Notes: generated from the letters alone by a model not told the origin. 11,691 nucleotides of DNA from FEN-1297 sp046706945 (GCA_046706945.1 JBJKOY010000282.1:1-11691); one strand, 5' to 3'. Positions 1 through 7,938 are shown, counted from the stretch's first letter. A program made the numbers and translations.

Positions 1-155
1 ATGGATTCCGGCGCCGCAGTTACATTGCCGGTGACGGTAACGTTTGCCGTACTGTCTAGCGGCCAGGTAGCTGTTGCCGATTGGCCGAATAGGAATCCGG
101 CCGCGGCCAGTACCAGAGGAACCCCGATAAAAATTGAACTTAGAAATCTTTTCAT
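1..155 (-). CDS. Secreted protein, N-terminal fragment (runs off left edge)
   Basis: An open frame of 51 codons starts at ATG 155 and continues past base 1 without a stop. The start has a clear ribosome binding site (AAGGAGG, roughly 5 nt upstream). Residues 1-25 form a signal peptide: MKR, then a hydrophobic stretch rich in Leu, Val and Ala, then a likely cleavage after LFGQ. The mature end begins SATATWPLDSTANVTVTGNV. An ATWPL...VTVTGN opening of this kind resembles the N-termini of secreted T9SS or pectate-lyase-like proteins of Bacteroidota as I remember them, but too little is present to assign a family. The gene begins 48 bp after the stop of the beta-helix protein on the same strand, so co-transcription is likely. 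That a coding gene starts here is well supported; its function is not. Confidence 0.75.
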   Translation of the reverse strand, partial: MKRFLSSIFIGVPLVLAAAGFLFGQSATATWPLDSTANVTVTGNVTAAPES

Positions 156-203
156 TTTTCCTCCTTGGATATATTAATTTTAAAGGAAACAACTAAATAT
201 TTC

Positions 204-1982
204 TTATTTCATAAGGACTAATTTCCTAACTATCGATACGCTTCCGGCCTGCAAACGGTAGAAGTAAACTCCGCTCGAAAGCGAAGCGCCGTTAAACGTA
301 ACTTCATGCAAACCTGCATTCTGCTGCCCCTGGAACAATGTGGCGACTTCCTGCCCGATAATATTATAGACTTTCAGCGTCACATAACCCGCCTTCGCGA
401 TCGAATATTTAATTTCCGTCGTCGGGTTGAACGGGTTCGGGTAATTCTGACTTAAAGAGTAACTTGCCGGAACGTTGCCGGACGATTTGGCTACGGCGCT
501 CGTTCCGGGGTCTTTCCCGGTTGCCAGCCAAGTATCGATCCTGTTATGTTCGGTAGTTTCCTGTGCTTTCCATTGCGCATACTGGGTCGGCCACCAGTGA
601 TATAAATCTCCGAGCGGGAAACCGCCCATCGCAGCCGTTTTCAGAGTGTCGTTTGCATAAGCCATATTCTCAGGCATCGGCCATATTTGTGCGACGTCGC
701 TGTCCGGCTCAAATGCCCAGTTGACATTCGAATTATCGTACCACTTGTGATACATGTACTGTTCGGTGGAATCCAAATTAAGCGGCGCGTATACAAAACG
801 CGGATCCATTCCGTCGTACAGGTTCGCCTTGTTCATATACGGAAATATTTTATTTCCGTTCGCATCGGTCGTATCAAAGAACATAAGAGTCCTGGGACCC
901 AGCATCGGCTGCGGTACGGGTATTTGATTGTCTTCCCTGTTCATGTGCAGACTTTTACTGTAAGGGTTATTCTGCATCCAGTTAACTAGCCAGGATTGAG
1001 TATCGTAGGCATTATTAGCAAATAATATTCGCCTGTCCTGATCCGTAAACGGTACGGAAAAACCGAAACGCGCTACGCTGTCAATCGCTAAAGTTGCTCC
1101 CAAAGCTCCCGCGGTATCCTGAACCGGAATACTGCCGAACATGTAAGCGTTAACAAAAAGCGAATTGGTTACATTCATTTTATACCACCATGTCGATTCA
1201 AACGAATACATTACGACGTTATAAAAGGTACAATGGTTGAAAAACACGTTATCGCCGTACTCAGCGCCCTCCTGCATGTAGACGTACCCAATGTTCGCGA
1301 ACGTGCAGTTTTCAAAGGAAACGGAATCCGCATGAAGTCCCGCGCTTGAATAGCGGAATGACAGGGCCCTTCCGTAATACCTGAAATGCGGATCCGTACA
1401 GTTTCTGAAATAACAATTATTAAACACGCCTACAAAATGAGTTGAATATATTTCCACGGCACCGCTGCCGTCGGCGCCAATCTCCGAGTAATCGAATATG
1501 CAGTTATCGAATTCGGCGCGTCCCCCGATACCGCCAACGGTCGCGCTCGAATCTCCGACCCTTATAGACGAACTTACCTGGGCGCCGTCTACGCTGGCGT
1601 ATAACAGCCAGATGTTCTTCATTATAATATTCCCTGGAACGTCGAATAAATAGGTCTTCGTAGGGGCGGTGCTGGCCGTCCATGCGATCATCGGCGGAGC
1701 ATCGTTTTGAGTGTTCCCCGCTTTGTTAGCATCTATTTCAAGTACTTGGCCGGCCGGAGTAGTAACGGAACCGCTAAGTATATAAAGGCCGTACGGGCTT
1801 AATTTGAAGACAACATTGGAAAGATTCCCCCCTGCGGTTACAACCGAATCTATGGCATTATTAAGAGTACCTTCGGTACCGCCCGTTGAAACAAAGTCCG
1901 GCACGTACACTGTATCCTTTTGTGCATACAGAGTTGCGCACGCAAAAGCCAAGAACATGAACAAAGTTAAAAAATGCTTCAT
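204..1982 (-). CDS. Secreted beta-helix protein with T9SS type A sorting domain
   Basis: This is a 592-residue exported protein. Residues 1-21 are a signal peptide (MKHFLTLFMF..., cleavage near LYAQ). Residues about 110-280 show a spaced pattern: FDNCIF (158), FNNCYF (187), FENCTF (223), FNHCTF (248) and VTNSLF (271). This is the periodic Asn/Cys ladder expected of a right-handed parallel beta-helix (pectin-lyase fold). Residues about 507-592 are a T9SS type A C-terminal sorting domain, with QNYPNPFNPTT, then KVYNIIGQEVATL, GVYFYRL and a final KLVLMK. In this family the tail directs passage through the type IX secretion pore and is usually removed at the surface. No catalytic residues of a polysaccharide lyase could be identified, so binding and enzymatic roles are both possible. 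ATG 1982 is preceded by AAGGAGG at good spacing. It lies downstream of a TonB-dependent receptor and a decayed copy of itself. Confidence 0.88.
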   Translation of the reverse strand: MKHFLTLFMFLAFACATLYAQKDTVYVPDFVSTGGTEGTLNNAIDSVVTAGGNLSNVVFKLSPYGLYILSGSVTTPAGQVLEIDANKAGNTQNDAPPMIAWTASTAPTKTYLFDVPGNIIMKNIWLLYASVDGAQVSSSIRVGDSSATVGGIGGRAEFDNCIFDYSEIGADGSGAVEIYSTHFVGVFNNCYFRNCTDPHFRYYGRALSFRYSSAGLHADSVSFENCTFANIGYVYMQEGAEYGDNVFFNHCTFYNVVMYSFESTWWYKMNVTNSLFVNAYMFGSIPVQDTAGALGATLAIDSVARFGFSVPFTDQDRRILFANNAYDTQSWLVNWMQNNPYSKSLHMNREDNQIPVPQPMLGPRTLMFFDTTDANGNKIFPYMNKANLYDGMDPRFVYAPLNLDSTEQYMYHKWYDNSNVNWAFEPDSDVAQIWPMPENMAYANDTLKTAAMGGFPLGDLYHWWPTQYAQWKAQETTEHNRIDTWLATGKDPGTSAVAKSSGNVPASYSLSQNYPNPFNPTTEIKYSIAKAGYVTLKVYNIIGQEVATLFQGQQNAGLHEVTFNGASLSSGVYFYRLQAGSVSIVRKLVLMK

Positions 1983-1996
1983 ATTATTACCTCCTT
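1983..1996 (-). promoter_or_regulatory. Strong ribosome binding site of the beta-helix gene
   Basis: Read on the minus strand, AAGGAGG lies 7 nt before ATG 1982. The near-perfect Shine-Dalgarno match fixes the start and fits the signal peptide that follows immediately. Confidence 0.7.
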
Positions 1997-2067
1997 AAGT
2001 AATCCTTTCATTTATTATTTAGAAATAAGTTAAGAATATCCTGCAATAGGATTCTATAACATACTTT

Positions 2068-2447
2068 TTATTTCATAAGCACAAATTCTTTTGTGATTGA
2101 AACTCTTTCGAACCTAAGCCGGCAAAGGTAAAATTAAATCCCGCCGGGAAATTTTTTACTTTCGAATACGGATTCGTATTTTCCTGCGGTTCCGCTTCAA
2201 TACCGTGCACGGCGCCGGCAGGCGTATTTACGCCGCCCGTCAGTATATTTAAAATGTAAGGCCGCAATTTGAAAACAACTCTGGAAAGATTCCCCCCGGA
2301 ATGTATAACCGGATCAACGGCATTGATGGGATTGCCTTCCTTGCCGCCCGCAGCGGCAGAGTCCGGTACTCTTACCGTATTTTTCTGCAAGTAAAGGAAA
2401 GCAGATGTCGTCAATTTGAAAATAGAAAACGTAAATGAAAACTTCAT
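2068..2447 (-). pseudogene. Decayed, internally deleted paralogue of the beta-helix T9SS protein
   Basis: The open frame 2447-2073 encodes 124 residues. Its first ~90 align without gaps to the start of the neighbouring 592-residue protein; about 37 of residues 21-80 are identical by hand count (for example GGNLS.VVFKL.PY and NTPAG against TTPAG). The match then ends abruptly. In another reading frame, 2160-2068 encodes a T9SS tail: SKKFPGGI, a stop (2134-2136), FYLCRLRFERVSITKEFVLMK in outline, then stop at 2068-2070. The remnant therefore keeps both ends of the parent but has lost about 470 central residues, changed frame and gained a nonsense codon. Its signal peptide is also poor, with a Lys inside the hydrophobic core and no AQ-type cleavage site. 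No good ribosome binding site precedes ATG 2447. A short expressed peptide cannot be excluded, but a dead tandem duplicate explains the sequence best. Confidence 0.85.
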
Positions 2448-2492
2448 ATTTGATTTTTAATATCTAAATGTCACTCTGATTGAATCACATAT

Positions 2493-5400
2493 TTACAATC
2501 TGTATCTTATTCCCAGATCGGCCGTAAGACCGTAGTTTTGCTCGTTCGTAAAGCCTCCGATCGAAATTTGGGCGGATGTATTGTCTTCGCTGTTCAGGTT
2601 GTTTATATCCGTATAAATCTCAAGACCTTTCCACGGCAGTTCCTGCCTTGCGGAAAAATCGATTCTGAAATAATTCCTGGTAAAGCCGTCCTGTTCCGCG
2701 AAAGCGCCTACGTAACTGACCGAATTTCCCTGGAACACAAACGATACCCAAGCTGAAAAGCCCTGATAATCGTAGCCGAGCGAGGCGTTCATTATATCGT
2801 TGGGCTGATCCACCAGGCGGCCGGTCCGCGTGCTGTCGAGAACCTGCGTGATGATTGTCCTGGGAGGTATAAGGTGCGTTCTGCTGTCTCTCCAGGGATA
2901 AGTGGCTTGTGAATGAATTTTTGTATAATTTAATCCGAATATTAATCCGTTAAAAGGAGCAGGCAGGTACCAGAACCTTGTCTGGAAATCAAATTCAATA
3001 CCTTTAACATAAGCAAGGTAGGGACTGTTTAAGAACGTATAAAATTCGGCCTTTGGGTTCGGGGTCTTGCCGCCGATACTCAAATCTTGGTAGGTCTCAA
3101 GTCCCGCAGGCGCCGTCGAGTAAAGGGCATACTGTGTAGCGAATGTAAAATCTTTTATGGTTTTATAAAATCCGTCTATTGTCAGCAGGCCGATATCGTT
3201 ATTATGCAGGGTAAATATTAAATCGTGGTTGTATGCATGCGCGGGAACAAGTTTGGGATTTCCGCCCCATACATTATTGCCGGTATAGTCCATATTAAAA
3301 TGAGGCGAAAGCTCGGAGTATGCCGGACGGGATAGAGTCTGAGTATATGCATAGCGTACGTCAAGCCAGTCGGTAAGCGTATATTTTGCCTGTATCATCG
3401 GCAGCCAGTAATGGTTCTGCGGGTAGGCTGTAACTGCGAATGCCGTATCGGTCGAGGGATCCCTGCCGTCCCTTAGATTATATGCCTGGAACAAAGATTT
3501 GTCCTGCTCGTAACGGGCTCCTCCCACTACCATCAGGTCACCGAGATTGAATTGAGCCATCAGGTACCCGGCATAGTATCTTTCGACGTATTTATATGTA
3601 TTGGCTAACTGCTGGAAAGGACCGTCCGTCCAGCCTCCTGCGTTTACACCCGAGGAATGTACCGCGTTGAAATCCGGGACGCTGGATATGTAGTTGGCTA
3701 CGTTGGTCAATAAACCCGGATTTGCAACCCAGAGCATGCTGCCGAACCGGTTGCCGAGGAAACTGTCGTACAGCTTGCTGTCTGAATTAGTAAAACTTGC
3801 CGCGGTGAATTGGGCCTGGCTGGAATCGTAAGCCAGTGACGGGAAATTGCCGCGGATACCGTTGATCATTAGATTGGTAATAGGCGAACCTCCTTTTACG
3901 GTTGCAAAAGGCGTGTTCTGGTTATTGTTGTGAAGGTTGTAGCGGTACTCGCCTCCGAACTTAAAGAAACCGGATAAATACGATCCGACGTTCAGCGGGA
4001 TCTTGAAATCGCCTTTATACGTTTGATCGTTCTCTTTATAGTCCGTGCTGAAGAGAGATATATTCTGCAGATAAGTGTTGGCGACGCCTCCGTATCTTAT
4101 TAAATATGTCAGTTGATCCGGCGGTGTATTGTCTACCGCTTTATTGACGCCTCTGGTCTGCGTGAACGAAACCTGCGGTTCATACGGCAGGCTGTTCCTG
4201 GAATAATTATTGGCCGCAATAAGATCCATTGACATAAATCCGAAATCGTTCGTGAATTCCAGCGTATTAACGCCCAGGTCTACCGTGTTGTCTCCCTGCT
4301 GGTATGTAAAACTAAGATCGCCGTTCTGGTAGTTATAGCCTGTCCTGTAATCGTTGAAATTCGATTTTAATCTGCTGAATAAATTAACCAATTTGAGCGA
4401 GCCGTTAGGCAGTTTGTAATCGAGGATCAAGTTTGCGCCGTAGCGGTTCCTTGTTTCGATATGGCGGTCGAGGGTTACCCCGCTGACCTGAACCGGGAGA
4501 TATCCGTTTGAACCGACATTCTGCGAGTTGGTGACTATGTAGGAAGCATTCATATTGTCGGCATCGCGGTTGTACGATTCGGCATTTACCAACGCATAAA
4601 CACCGAGCATATCGTTGAAGAAACGGTCGCTTCCGGAAGCAACCAACTTATAATTACCGTACGTATTGCTTTTCTGTGTGTACCCGGACTGCCAGAGCGC
4701 GTCCCCGTGCAGACCGGAGGGAGCTTCCCTAAGCTCCATGTTTACGTATCCGCCGAGTTCGTCCGCGTTTAAGTCGGGCGTCGGCTCTTTATAAACTGTT
4801 AATGATTTGATCATGTAAGTGGATATTCCGGCAAGGTCAACGCTGCGGTTGCTGCTTATAACGCCTGCGGTCCCTCCCTGCGAAGCCGCGCCTATTTGGG
4901 TGCTGCCTGTGGAAGCCAGGGAAATTCCGCCGACCGCTATTTGATTATACTGTGGCGCCAGGCCTCTGATTACGATTTTATTTGCCTCGCCCGAACTCTG
5001 AAGAGTCGAGATCCCGGGCAGACGCGACAATGCCTGCGCCGCATTGAAATCGGGAAGCGACTGTATTCTTGCCTCGGAAACAACGTTGGATATTTTATTG
5101 GATGTCAGCTGCTGCTGGATTGCCGATACCTGTCCCTGCGCCTGAGCCGTAATAACAACGGTCTTGCCCTCAAGTGCTTTGGCGCTGAGATAAAAATTTT
5201 GTTCGAGCGTTTTGTTCTCGGGAATGTCCACATGAACGGAGTCGGTATTATATCCGATATAAGAAATTAATATTGTCTGCCGGCCTACGGGGATTCCGCG
5301 GATTAAAAAATTCCCGTTCAAATCGGAAGCAGCTCCGATACTGGTACCTTTAACTATAACATTACAACCTATCAGTGCCTGTTTCGTTTCTTTGTCGAAC

Positions 5401-5516
5401 ACCTTCCCCTTTATAGAACCCGTCTGCGCGATTGCAAAAGACTGCAGCGTGAGAAAAAACATCAGAAAAATAACCGTCGTTATTTTATTCCTGATCCTGT
5501 AAAAATCTCTGATCAT
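2493..5516 (-). CDS. TonB-dependent outer-membrane receptor with CarboxypepD_reg-like domain
   Basis: This 1007-residue protein is an outer-membrane gated transporter, energised by TonB/ExbBD, for an unknown ligand. In order: signal peptide 1-31 (hydrophobic core, cleavage near AIAQ); a CarboxypepD_reg-like beta-sandwich about 33-112 (GSIKGKVFDKETKQALIGCN, then SDLNGNFLIRGIPVG and SYIGY); a possible TonB box KTVVITAQ near 119-126; a plug domain about 140-265 (LPDFNAAQALSRLPGIS, then IVIRGL and PTPDLNADELGGYVNMELR); and a long beta-barrel from about 270, ending YGLTADLGIRYRL with the aromatic/Leu end usual for barrel insertion. An upstream in-frame ATG at 5555 would add 13 hydrophilic residues. 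ATG 5516 is preferred because AGGAGG sits 7 nt before it and the signal peptide follows. No SusD-like lipoprotein lies downstream, so this is not a standard SusC/D pair. Secreted beta-helix genes follow it on the same strand. Confidence 0.9.
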   Translation of the reverse strand: MIRDFYRIRNKITTVIFLMFFLTLQSFAIAQTGSIKGKVFDKETKQALIGCNVIVKGTSIGAASDLNGNFLIRGIPVGRQTILISYIGYNTDSVHVDIPENKTLEQNFYLSAKALEGKTVVITAQAQGQVSAIQQQLTSNKISNVVSEARIQSLPDFNAAQALSRLPGISTLQSSGEANKIVIRGLAPQYNQIAVGGISLASTGSTQIGAASQGGTAGVISSNRSVDLAGISTYMIKSLTVYKEPTPDLNADELGGYVNMELREAPSGLHGDALWQSGYTQKSNTYGNYKLVASGSDRFFNDMLGVYALVNAESYNRDADNMNASYIVTNSQNVGSNGYLPVQVSGVTLDRHIETRNRYGANLILDYKLPNGSLKLVNLFSRLKSNFNDYRTGYNYQNGDLSFTYQQGDNTVDLGVNTLEFTNDFGFMSMDLIAANNYSRNSLPYEPQVSFTQTRGVNKAVDNTPPDQLTYLIRYGGVANTYLQNISLFSTDYKENDQTYKGDFKIPLNVGSYLSGFFKFGGEYRYNLHNNNQNTPFATVKGGSPITNLMINGIRGNFPSLAYDSSQAQFTAASFTNSDSKLYDSFLGNRFGSMLWVANPGLLTNVANYISSVPDFNAVHSSGVNAGGWTDGPFQQLANTYKYVERYYAGYLMAQFNLGDLMVVGGARYEQDKSLFQAYNLRDGRDPSTDTAFAVTAYPQNHYWLPMIQAKYTLTDWLDVRYAYTQTLSRPAYSELSPHFNMDYTGNNVWGGNPKLVPAHAYNHDLIFTLHNNDIGLLTIDGFYKTIKDFTFATQYALYSTAPAGLETYQDLSIGGKTPNPKAEFYTFLNSPYLAYVKGIEFDFQTRFWYLPAPFNGLIFGLNYTKIHSQATYPWRDSRTHLIPPRTIITQVLDSTRTGRLVDQPNDIMNASLGYDYQGFSAWVSFVFQGNSVSYVGAFAEQDGFTRNYFRIDFSARQELPWKGLEIYTDINNLNSEDNTSAQISIGGFTNEQNYGLTADLGIRYRL

Positions 5517-5529
5517 CTTGTTTCCTCCT
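5517..5529 (-). promoter_or_regulatory. Ribosome binding site that decides the receptor start
   Basis: On the minus strand AGGAGG (5529-5524) lies 7 nt before ATG 5516. The alternative ATG at 5555 has no comparable site, and in that reading the AGGAGG would fall inside the coding sequence. The start is therefore placed at 5516. Confidence 0.75.
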
Positions 5530-6084
5530 AAGGAATTTTTTCTTTGGTGTAACATTATCTTCGTTTCGGTAACCGCTAATTTTATTTAAAGAATTTCCGA
5601 AAGTACTGTTTTAAGATTTTCACTAAAAATTATTTTACAGATAAATAGTTAAGAACCGCCCTCCGTTTTATTTTAGCTTTCATCTATTAGGTACCAATAT
5701 TATATATAATCGAATAGCGAAGTTGTGCAAAAGCGCAAAACCTGCGATACAAATCATCTCCGTTGCCGCCGCATCCGCCGCAGTGCGGTTGAAGATCGGA
5801 CGGGAAAGGATTTTATTGCGTACAGACATGGAAATATACTTCCGTTCTTTCGCGTGTTTTTTTACAGGTCTAGATTTTTATTAAATGTATTTATGTTTAC
5901 CCTGCCGTAGTCGTTTAAGCAATTGAAATTTTATGTTTAATAACTTCCAGCGACGTCCGCTTTAGTTGTCAAGACCTTGCGACTTACATGAGATAACAGT
6001 AGGATTCTAAAAAACATAACAATATTTTTCTTAGCTAAATCGGTAAGAAAATAATTAAAACGATTCAATAATATTAAATATTAT

Positions 6085-6115
6085 AAAAAAAGGCAAGGAG
6101 AAAAAACCGCTTGCC
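6085..6115 (-). terminator. Candidate Rho-independent terminator downstream of glgA
   Basis: Read on the minus strand, GGCAAG and CTTGCC form a perfect 6-bp stem around a roughly 12-nt loop, followed at once by a run of seven T. The layout is that of an intrinsic terminator for minus-strand transcription. It is about 260 bp past the glgA stop and would separate glgA from the receptor gene. The modest stem and large loop reduce certainty. Confidence 0.5.
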
Positions 6116-6184
6116 CGGCACAATCGTTTTGAGAGGTGATACAGGGATAATTCCGCGGAATGAACCGTACATTATATAGATAAC

Positions 6185-6303
6185 GAGGCTGTCCTCAAAA
6201 AATACGCACGAATTCTTTACCTTATTTATTCTTTCAAACGATTAATTCATTACCTAGTTATTTTTGTTACCTCTTTCTCATCGAGTCTTTTCGGGACAGC
6301 CTC
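6185..6303. mobile_element. 119-bp inverted-repeat (MITE-like) element or insertion-sequence remnant
   Basis: The two ends are inverted copies: GAGGCTGTCC at 6185-6194 and GGACAGCCTC at 6294-6303. This is 10 perfect bases, followed inward by a looser A-rich match. GAGGCTGTC(C/T)-type ends followed by A-rich sequence are familiar from several insertion-sequence families, as recalled and not looked up. The interior is too short for a transposase and encodes nothing recognisable. No target-site duplication is obvious in the flanks, so this may be an old non-autonomous element or a solo remnant. Confidence 0.5.
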
Positions 6304-6328
6304 ATTTAAACTTTTATTCCATTTTCTC

Positions 6329-6347
6329 GACCGGATCTTTCCCGGTC
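6329..6347. repeat. GC-rich hairpin downstream of glgA
   Basis: GACCGG (6329-6334) and CCGGTC (6342-6347) are a perfect 6-bp inverted repeat with a 7-nt loop. No T-run follows on either strand, so it is not a standard intrinsic terminator. It may stabilise the glgA transcript end or act together with the next hairpin. Confidence 0.4.
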
Positions 6348-6358
6348 CTTAAATCATA

Positions 6359-6375
6359 TCCGGAGAGGATCCGGA
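6359..6375 (-). terminator. Hairpin abutting the glgA stop codon
   Basis: Two copies of the palindrome TCCGGA (6359-6364 and 6370-6375) flank a 5-nt loop, giving a perfect 6-bp GC-rich stem that begins directly after the TAG stop of glgA. No T-tract follows on the minus strand. A 3'-end structure is plausible, but a true intrinsic terminator is not shown. Confidence 0.35.
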
Positions 6376-7851
6376 CTAAAATAATTTTTCCCTCTTTTCA
6401 ACGGCGACTTTGTACAGGTTAAGGTATTTCTTTGCGGATTCTACCCAGGAAAAATTTTCCTTCATCCCGTTTGCGATGATTTTATTCCATATATCTTTTC
6501 TATGAAACAATTCTATCGCCCTGCGCAGAGCCGTTAAAAGCTCGCTCCCCTCGTATCTCCCGAACGTAAACCCGGTTCCCGTTTGCCTTCCCCTGCCGTC
6601 AACCGTATTCCAGTCTCTTACCGTGTCGGCTAGGCCGCCGGTTTTTCTCACCACGGGAACGGTACCGTATTTAAGACTGTAAATCTGGTTCAGGCCGCAC
6701 GGTTCATAGTGCGAAGGCATAAGAAAAATATCCGCTCCCGCTTCTATAAGGTGCGACATCTCGTGGTTAAAACCGATATACGCGTATACCTTCCCGGGAT
6801 TCTTCTCATGAAGTTTTCTGAACATTTCCTCGTACTTCTCTTCGCCGCTGCCCAGGATAATCCACTGCGCTTCCAAATCGGTAAGGTCGCCGGCCACCTC
6901 TTCTATGAGATCAAATCCTTTCTGCGAAACCGTACGGGATACGATCCCGATCAACGGTGTCCCGGGAGAATAGTCCATTTTTATTTTTTTCAGCAAATGC
7001 TTCTTGTTTTTTTCTTTGTTCCCGAGAGAATCGGGACCGTAACGGTAAGGGATAATTTTATCGTTCTCCGGCGACCATTCCGTGTAGTCGACGCCGTTCA
7101 AAATGCCGTACAGGTCTTCTTCCCTGCGCTTAAGTATGTCTTCCATACCCGACCCGTACTCCGGGGTTAAAATCTCCTTTGCGTAAGTTTCGCTCACCGT
7201 GTTGATCACTTCCGAAAACATAATCCCGGTTTTCATAAACGAAACATCCCCGTGAAATTCGACGGGTCCTTCGGAATAAAACAGCTCTTCCCTTATACCG
7301 CCTTTCTTTACAGTTTCCTTGGAAAAAATTCCCTGGTAACCGATATTATGAATTGTGTATAAAGCGGCGGTCCCGGAAAAAAGCTTGTCCCACCCGTAAT
7401 TGTCTTTTAAAAACAACGGTAGGATGCCCGTCGGCCAGTCGTTGCAGTGGATGACGTCCGGCGACCATTTAAACCTCTGGATAATTTCAAGGACCGCTTT
7501 TGTAAAAAGTATGAACCTTTCGTCTTCGTCAAAACCGTCCGTGTAAACCGAATCCCTGTGAAAATAATGCGGGCAGTCGATGAGATTGACTTCGACTTCC
7601 GAACCCGGCAGACTGGTCTGGTACAAATGCACAGACCTCGTATGGGCACCTATCTTTACCGGGATTTCCCCCGCTTCCCAGTTATAATGAAGGTTATATT
7701 TTGATTCGTCAATATTATAGTATTTAGGAAGAAACAGCTTCACCTCGCAGCCGAGTTCCGCAAGATATTTGGGAAGGACTCCCGAAACATCCGCCAGCCC
7801 GCCGGTCTTTACAAAAGGAACGGCTTCGGAAGTGACGAAAGCGATTTTCAT
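6376..7851 (-). CDS. glgA: Glycogen synthase (ADP-glucose type, GT5)
   Basis: This 491-residue cytosolic glucosyltransferase (bacterial members are usually near 480) extends alpha-1,4-glucan chains from ADP-glucose for glycogen storage. The GT5 N-terminal Rossmann domain opens MKIAFVTSEAVPFVKTGGLA, with the ADP-glucose-binding KTGGL at 15-19. Then come HCNDW at 135-139, TIHNIGYQG at 166-174 and LNGVDYTEWSP at 251-261. The C-terminal GT-B domain has SRTVSQKG with the conserved Arg306 and Lys311, then EPCGLNQIYSLKYG with the Glu at 383, and a second KTGGL at 403-407. All key residues are present, so it should be active. The start at ATG 7851 matches the family N-terminus exactly, though no strong Shine-Dalgarno precedes it. 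No other glg gene lies in the window, so it appears to be a stand-alone unit. Confidence 0.96.
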   Translation of the reverse strand: MKIAFVTSEAVPFVKTGGLADVSGVLPKYLAELGCEVKLFLPKYYNIDESKYNLHYNWEAGEIPVKIGAHTRSVHLYQTSLPGSEVEVNLIDCPHYFHRDSVYTDGFDEDERFILFTKAVLEIIQRFKWSPDVIHCNDWPTGILPLFLKDNYGWDKLFSGTAALYTIHNIGYQGIFSKETVKKGGIREELFYSEGPVEFHGDVSFMKTGIMFSEVINTVSETYAKEILTPEYGSGMEDILKRREEDLYGILNGVDYTEWSPENDKIIPYRYGPDSLGNKEKNKKHLLKKIKMDYSPGTPLIGIVSRTVSQKGFDLIEEVAGDLTDLEAQWIILGSGEEKYEEMFRKLHEKNPGKVYAYIGFNHEMSHLIEAGADIFLMPSHYEPCGLNQIYSLKYGTVPVVRKTGGLADTVRDWNTVDGRGRQTGTGFTFGRYEGSELLTALRRAIELFHRKDIWNKIIANGMKENFSWVESAKKYLNLYKVAVEKREKLF

Positions 7852-7908
7852 ATTTAGGTTTCTCGTGTTTTTAAATTTATATATAATAAATTATTTAATT
7901 ATATTCTA

Positions 7909-7938
7909 ACGGGTGTGACTCTGGGTATCCTCACCCGT
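7909..7938 (-). terminator. Hairpin between the DUF3078 gene and glgA
   Basis: ACGGGTG (7909-7915) and CACCCGT (7932-7938) form a perfect 7-bp stem with a 16-nt loop, about 35 bp after the DUF3078 stop. Only A/T-rich sequence, not a clean T-run, follows on the minus strand. It could be a weak terminator or attenuating structure ahead of glgA. The AT-rich stretch at about 7870-7905 is where a glgA promoter would be expected. Confidence 0.4.

Larger units (their letters stand above)
5556..6375. other. Long AT-rich intergenic region without a convincing gene
   Basis: About 820 bases separate the receptor from glgA. The region is markedly richer in A/T than its neighbours. It contains only short frames: a 61-codon GTG frame on plus at 5725 and a 49-codon frame on minus at 5829-5680. 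Both have low-complexity or arginine-rich composition and no family resemblance. It holds a terminator-like hairpin (6085-6115), a 119-bp inverted-repeat element (6185-6303) and two GC-rich hairpins next to the glgA stop. The receptor promoter must lie in the left part, but I could not find a clear Bacteroidota -33/-7 pair. Confidence 0.6.

Noticed and set aside
2134..2190. Programmed -1 frameshift that would restore the T9SS tail in the short paralogue
   Set aside because: The A_AAAAAT run is suggestive, but the shifted frame reaches the TAA at 2134-2136 after a few codons, so the tail would not be made.
2493..5516. SusC-type member of a SusC/SusD pair
   Set aside because: No SusD-like lipoprotein gene follows or precedes it in the window; general TonB-dependent receptor is the safer call.
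5517..5555. Longer start for the TonB receptor at ATG 5555
   Set aside because: The AGGAGG before ATG 5516 would fall inside the coding sequence, and the added residues precede a normal signal peptide.
5680..5829. 49-codon open frame on the minus strand in the large intergenic gap
   Set aside because: It is short, of ordinary chance length, with a Leu/Ile-rich end and no recognisable family. The binding-site match is weak.
5725..5910. 61-codon GTG-started frame on the plus strand
   Set aside because: Arginine-rich, unlike a real protein, and without a convincing ribosome binding site.
6709..7170. 153-codon plus-strand frame within glgA
   Set aside because: It is a mirror frame of the well-supported glycogen synthase and has no protein-like motifs.
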